A stretch of DNA of 8,464 nucleotides, taken from positions 1-8,464 of the forward strand of contig CATYXQ010000068.1 in the NCBI GenBank assembly GCA_958414825.1, read 5' to 3'. The notes under the pieces were generated by a model. It was not told the DNA's origin, did not search any database, and was given only the letters and a program-made list of their open reading frames with translations. The translations under genes were made by a program, and so were the position numbers. Origin of the DNA: an uncultured Eubacteriales bacterium (GTDB lineage Bacteria; Bacillota; Clostridia; Oscillospirales; CAG-272). How positions within the stretch are numbered: the first letter of the stretch is position 1; every line of letters starts with the position of its first letter. Below are positions 6,534 to 8,464 of this stretch, in pieces.

Positions 6534-7118
6534 ATGGCACTGGTTCCTATGGTCGTAGAACAGACCAATCGCGGAGAGCGTTCGTATGATATTTATTCCA
6601 GACTGCTCAATGACCGAATCGTGATGTTGACTGACGAAGTCAACGACACCACCGCTTCTCTTGTCGTAGCGCAGCTTTTGTATCTGGAAGCACAGGATCC
6701 CGACAAAGATATTTCTCTATACATTAACAGTCCCGGCGGTTCGGTTTCAGCCGGATTTTCCATTTACGACACGATGAATTTCATCAAATGCGATGTTTCC
6801 ACCATTTGCCTCGGCATGGCTGCCTCCATGGGCGCTTTTCTGCTTTCTGCCGGTGCGAAGGGCAAACGACTTGCTCTGCCGAACAGCGTCATCATGATCC
6901 ATCAACCGCTGGGCGGCGCTCAGGGGCAAGCCAGCGACATTAAAATCCATGCTGAACATATTTTGAAAACCAAAGCCAAACTAAATGAAATCCTGGCCAG
7001 AAATACCGGAAAACCTTTAGAAATCATCGAACGGGATACAGACCGCGACAATTTCATGTCTGCCGAAGAAGCAATGGCCTACGGTTTAATTGATAAGGTA
7101 ATTGAAAAACATCCCTGA
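6534..7118 (+). CDS. clpP: ATP-dependent Clp protease proteolytic subunit
   Basis: ClpP is the self-compartmentalised serine protease that degrades proteins unfolded by ClpX or other Clp ATPases. The 194 residues match the family length. The catalytic triad is complete: S98 in GMAASMGAF, H123 in IMIHQPLGG, and D172 in DTDRDNF, each one position from the mature E. coli numbering. INSPGGSVSAG (64-74) forms the oxyanion region. The N-terminus (MALVPMVVEQTNRGERSYDIYSRLL begins the typical Gram-positive form) needs little or no propeptide. Start choice rests on AGAGG at 6521-6525, eight bases upstream. It lies 56 bases after tig, with a hairpin between them, and 13 bases before clpX, so clpP and clpX are almost surely co-transcribed. 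Confidence 0.98.
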   Translation: MALVPMVVEQTNRGERSYDIYSRLLNDRIVMLTDEVNDTTASLVVAQLLYLEAQDPDKDISLYINSPGGSVSAGFSIYDTMNFIKCDVSTICLGMAASMGAFLLSAGAKGKRLALPNSVIMIHQPLGGAQGQASDIKIHAEHILKTKAKLNEILARNTGKPLEIIERDTDRDNFMSAEEAMAYGLIDKVIEKHP

Positions 7119-7131
7119 TTAGGAGAAACAG

Positions 7132-8403
7132 ATGCCGATCAACGAACAAGATAAAAAACTTTACTGCTCTTTCTGCGGACGCAGCGAGGATGAAGTCAAT
7201 ATATTGATTCCGGCCGCGAAACCCGGATCTGCAATTTGCAGTGACTGCATTTCGACCTGCGTGGCTTTCTTAGATGAATTTTCCGCAAATCAAGAGGCAG
7301 AATCCAATGACGACGGCGAACCGCTGACGGTTGAAACATTGCCGCGCCCTATGGAAATCAAAGCGACATTGGATCAATACGTCATCGGTCAGGACGATGC
7401 CAAGCGCGTTTTATCCGTTGCGGTATACAACCACTACAAACGGCTGATCTACCGTGACCAAAACCGCAAAGCAAAGCAGCAGGATGATATTGAAATTCAA
7501 AAAAGCAATGTTCTGCTGCTCGGTCCGACCGGTGTAGGCAAGACATTTTTAGCCCAAACCTTAGCAAAGGCTTTAAAAGTTCCTTTTGCCATTGCGGATG
7601 CGACAACGCTGACCGAAGCCGGATATGTCGGCGAAGATGTGGAAAATATTTTACTCCGTTTGATACAGGCTGCCGATTATAATGTTGAAAAAGCGGAACG
7701 CGGTATCATTTATATCGACGAGATTGATAAAATTTCACGCCGCGGCGAAAATCGTTCAATTACAAGAGACGTTTCAGGCGAGGGCGTACAACAGGCGCTT
7801 TTGAAGATTTTAGAGGGAACAATTGCTAACGTACCGCCACAAGGCGGGCGCAAACATCCCAACCAGGATTTTATACAGATTAATACCGAAAACATTCTTT
7901 TCATTTGCGGCGGCGCCTTTGACGGGCTGGATAAAATCATCGAGAAACGCAAAGGAAGCCAAATTATCGGATTCGGAAGCGAAATCAAAAAGAAACAGGA
8001 AAAAAGTGCAACCGGAATCTATCAAGATGTCAATGCACATGACATTATCAAATACGGCTTGATTCCGGAGCTTGTTGGACGTCTTCCGATTATCGTCGCC
8101 CTCGAAAGTCTGGATGAGGCTGCACTGATTCGCATTCTGAAAGAACCCAAAAATGCAATCGTAAAACAATATATAAAACTTATGGGACTCGATGGCGTAG
8201 AATTGAAATTTGATGAAGATGCCTGCGCCGCTGTCGCGAATTTGGCTATTCAGCGCAATATCGGTGCACGCGGACTCCGTTCAATTATGGAGGAAATTAT
8301 GATGCCGATTATGTATGAAGTTCCCTCAAAAGGCGACATCAAAAAAGTTACTGTAACCAAAGAACTGGTAAATAAACTGGAACATCCAAAACAAGTAAGC
8401 TAA
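7132..8403 (+). CDS. clpX: ATP-dependent Clp protease ATP-binding subunit ClpX
   Basis: ClpX is a hexameric AAA+ unfoldase that recognises tagged substrates and threads them into ClpP. The 423 residues show the full family layout. The N-terminal zinc-binding domain has C12, C15, C36 and C39. Walker A is GPTGVGKT (131-138), the pore loop is GYVG (164-167), and Walker B is IIYIDE (192-197). The RKH loop follows at 240-242, the ClpP-docking IGF loop at 279-281, the arginine-finger region ELVGRLP at 313-319 and sensor 2 GARGLR at 378-383. The gap between the two zinc cysteine pairs is 20 residues, against 18 in Bacillus and E. coli ClpX as I recall them. The ATG at 7132 has AGGAGA five bases upstream. 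In many Firmicutes lon follows; here the window ends 61 bases after the stop. Confidence 0.98.
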   Translation: MPINEQDKKLYCSFCGRSEDEVNILIPAAKPGSAICSDCISTCVAFLDEFSANQEAESNDDGEPLTVETLPRPMEIKATLDQYVIGQDDAKRVLSVAVYNHYKRLIYRDQNRKAKQQDDIEIQKSNVLLLGPTGVGKTFLAQTLAKALKVPFAIADATTLTEAGYVGEDVENILLRLIQAADYNVEKAERGIIYIDEIDKISRRGENRSITRDVSGEGVQQALLKILEGTIANVPPQGGRKHPNQDFIQINTENILFICGGAFDGLDKIIEKRKGSQIIGFGSEIKKKQEKSATGIYQDVNAHDIIKYGLIPELVGRLPIIVALESLDEAALIRILKEPKNAIVKQYIKLMGLDGVELKFDEDACAAVANLAIQRNIGARGLRSIMEEIMMPIMYEVPSKGDIKKVTVTKELVNKLEHPKQVS

Positions 8404-8420
8404 CAATTCAAAAGTCACAA

Positions 8421-8461
8421 CCACCGGCTAAGCCGGAGGCTTGAATAAGCCCTAGAAGGGC
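8421..8461. repeat. Cluster of three tiled hairpins after clpX; REP-like element or insertion-sequence end
   Basis: The 61 bases after the clpX stop hold no gene. Within them, hairpin 1 (8421-8439) pairs CCACCGGC with GCCGGAGG around TAA, with one A-A mismatch. Hairpin 2 (8438-8451) pairs GGCTT with AAGCC around GAAT. Hairpin 3 (8449-8461) pairs GCCCT with AGGGC around AGA. Neighbouring hairpins share bases (8438-8439 and 8449-8451), so hairpins 1 and 3 can form together while hairpin 2 competes with both. No T-run follows inside the window, so a simple terminator is not the best reading. The pattern resembles extragenic palindromic repeats or the folded ends of IS200/IS605-type elements. The pairing is read directly; the class is inference, and the element probably continues past the window. 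Confidence 0.55.
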
Positions 8462-8464
8462 ATT

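Noticed and set aside
1..8464. tRNA, rRNA, CRISPR array, riboswitch, prophage or defence genes
   Set aside because: The window is almost fully covered by eight recognisable core genes, and the gaps are too short or lack the needed features.

Overview
The window is a compact stretch of eight protein genes, all on the + strand, with gaps of 87 bases or less. It looks like a core chromosomal region of a Gram-positive, clostridial-type bacterium. Three things point there: RbgA, the Firmicutes-type large-subunit assembly GTPase, sits directly before rnhB and a YraN-family gene; trigger factor, clpP and clpX are consecutive; and most genes have strong AGGAGG-like ribosome binding sites, one of them serving a TTG start. 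Base composition is moderate and codon use looks even across the genes. The order yraN, dipeptidase, thrC, metallophosphoesterase, tig, clpP, clpX resembles what I recall from Oscillospirales/Ruminococcaceae genomes, but that placement is inference.

Layout. Bases 1-4941 hold six tightly packed genes that read as one operon entered from upstream: rbgA (its 5' end lies outside the window), rnhB, a YraN/UPF0102 gene that overlaps rnhB by ATGA, an M19 zinc dipeptidase, thrC (threonine synthase) and a calcineurin-like metallophosphoesterase. I saw no convincing promoter or terminator inside this block. A clear sigma-A-type promoter (TTGACA, 17 bp, TAAAAT) lies at 4957-4985. It starts the second block: tig (5029-6477), a perfect 9-bp GC-rich hairpin (6482-6504), clpP (6534-7118) and clpX (7132-8403). 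The last 61 bases contain no gene but hold three tiled, GC-rich hairpins (8421-8461) that resemble a REP-like repeat or an insertion-sequence end.

How the genes work together. The second block is a protein-quality module: trigger factor meets nascent chains at the ribosome, while ClpX unfolds substrates and feeds them into the ClpP barrel. The first block mixes housekeeping jobs: 50S assembly, removal of RNA:DNA hybrids and misincorporated ribonucleotides, dipeptide hydrolysis and the last step of threonine synthesis, plus two conserved proteins of uncertain role.

I do not see a new defence, mobile or biosynthetic system here. The points most worth a second look are the hairpin cluster after clpX, the hairpin between tig and clpP, the Lys/Ala-rich tail on trigger factor and the NKAS (instead of NKxD) guanine-specificity motif in RbgA.
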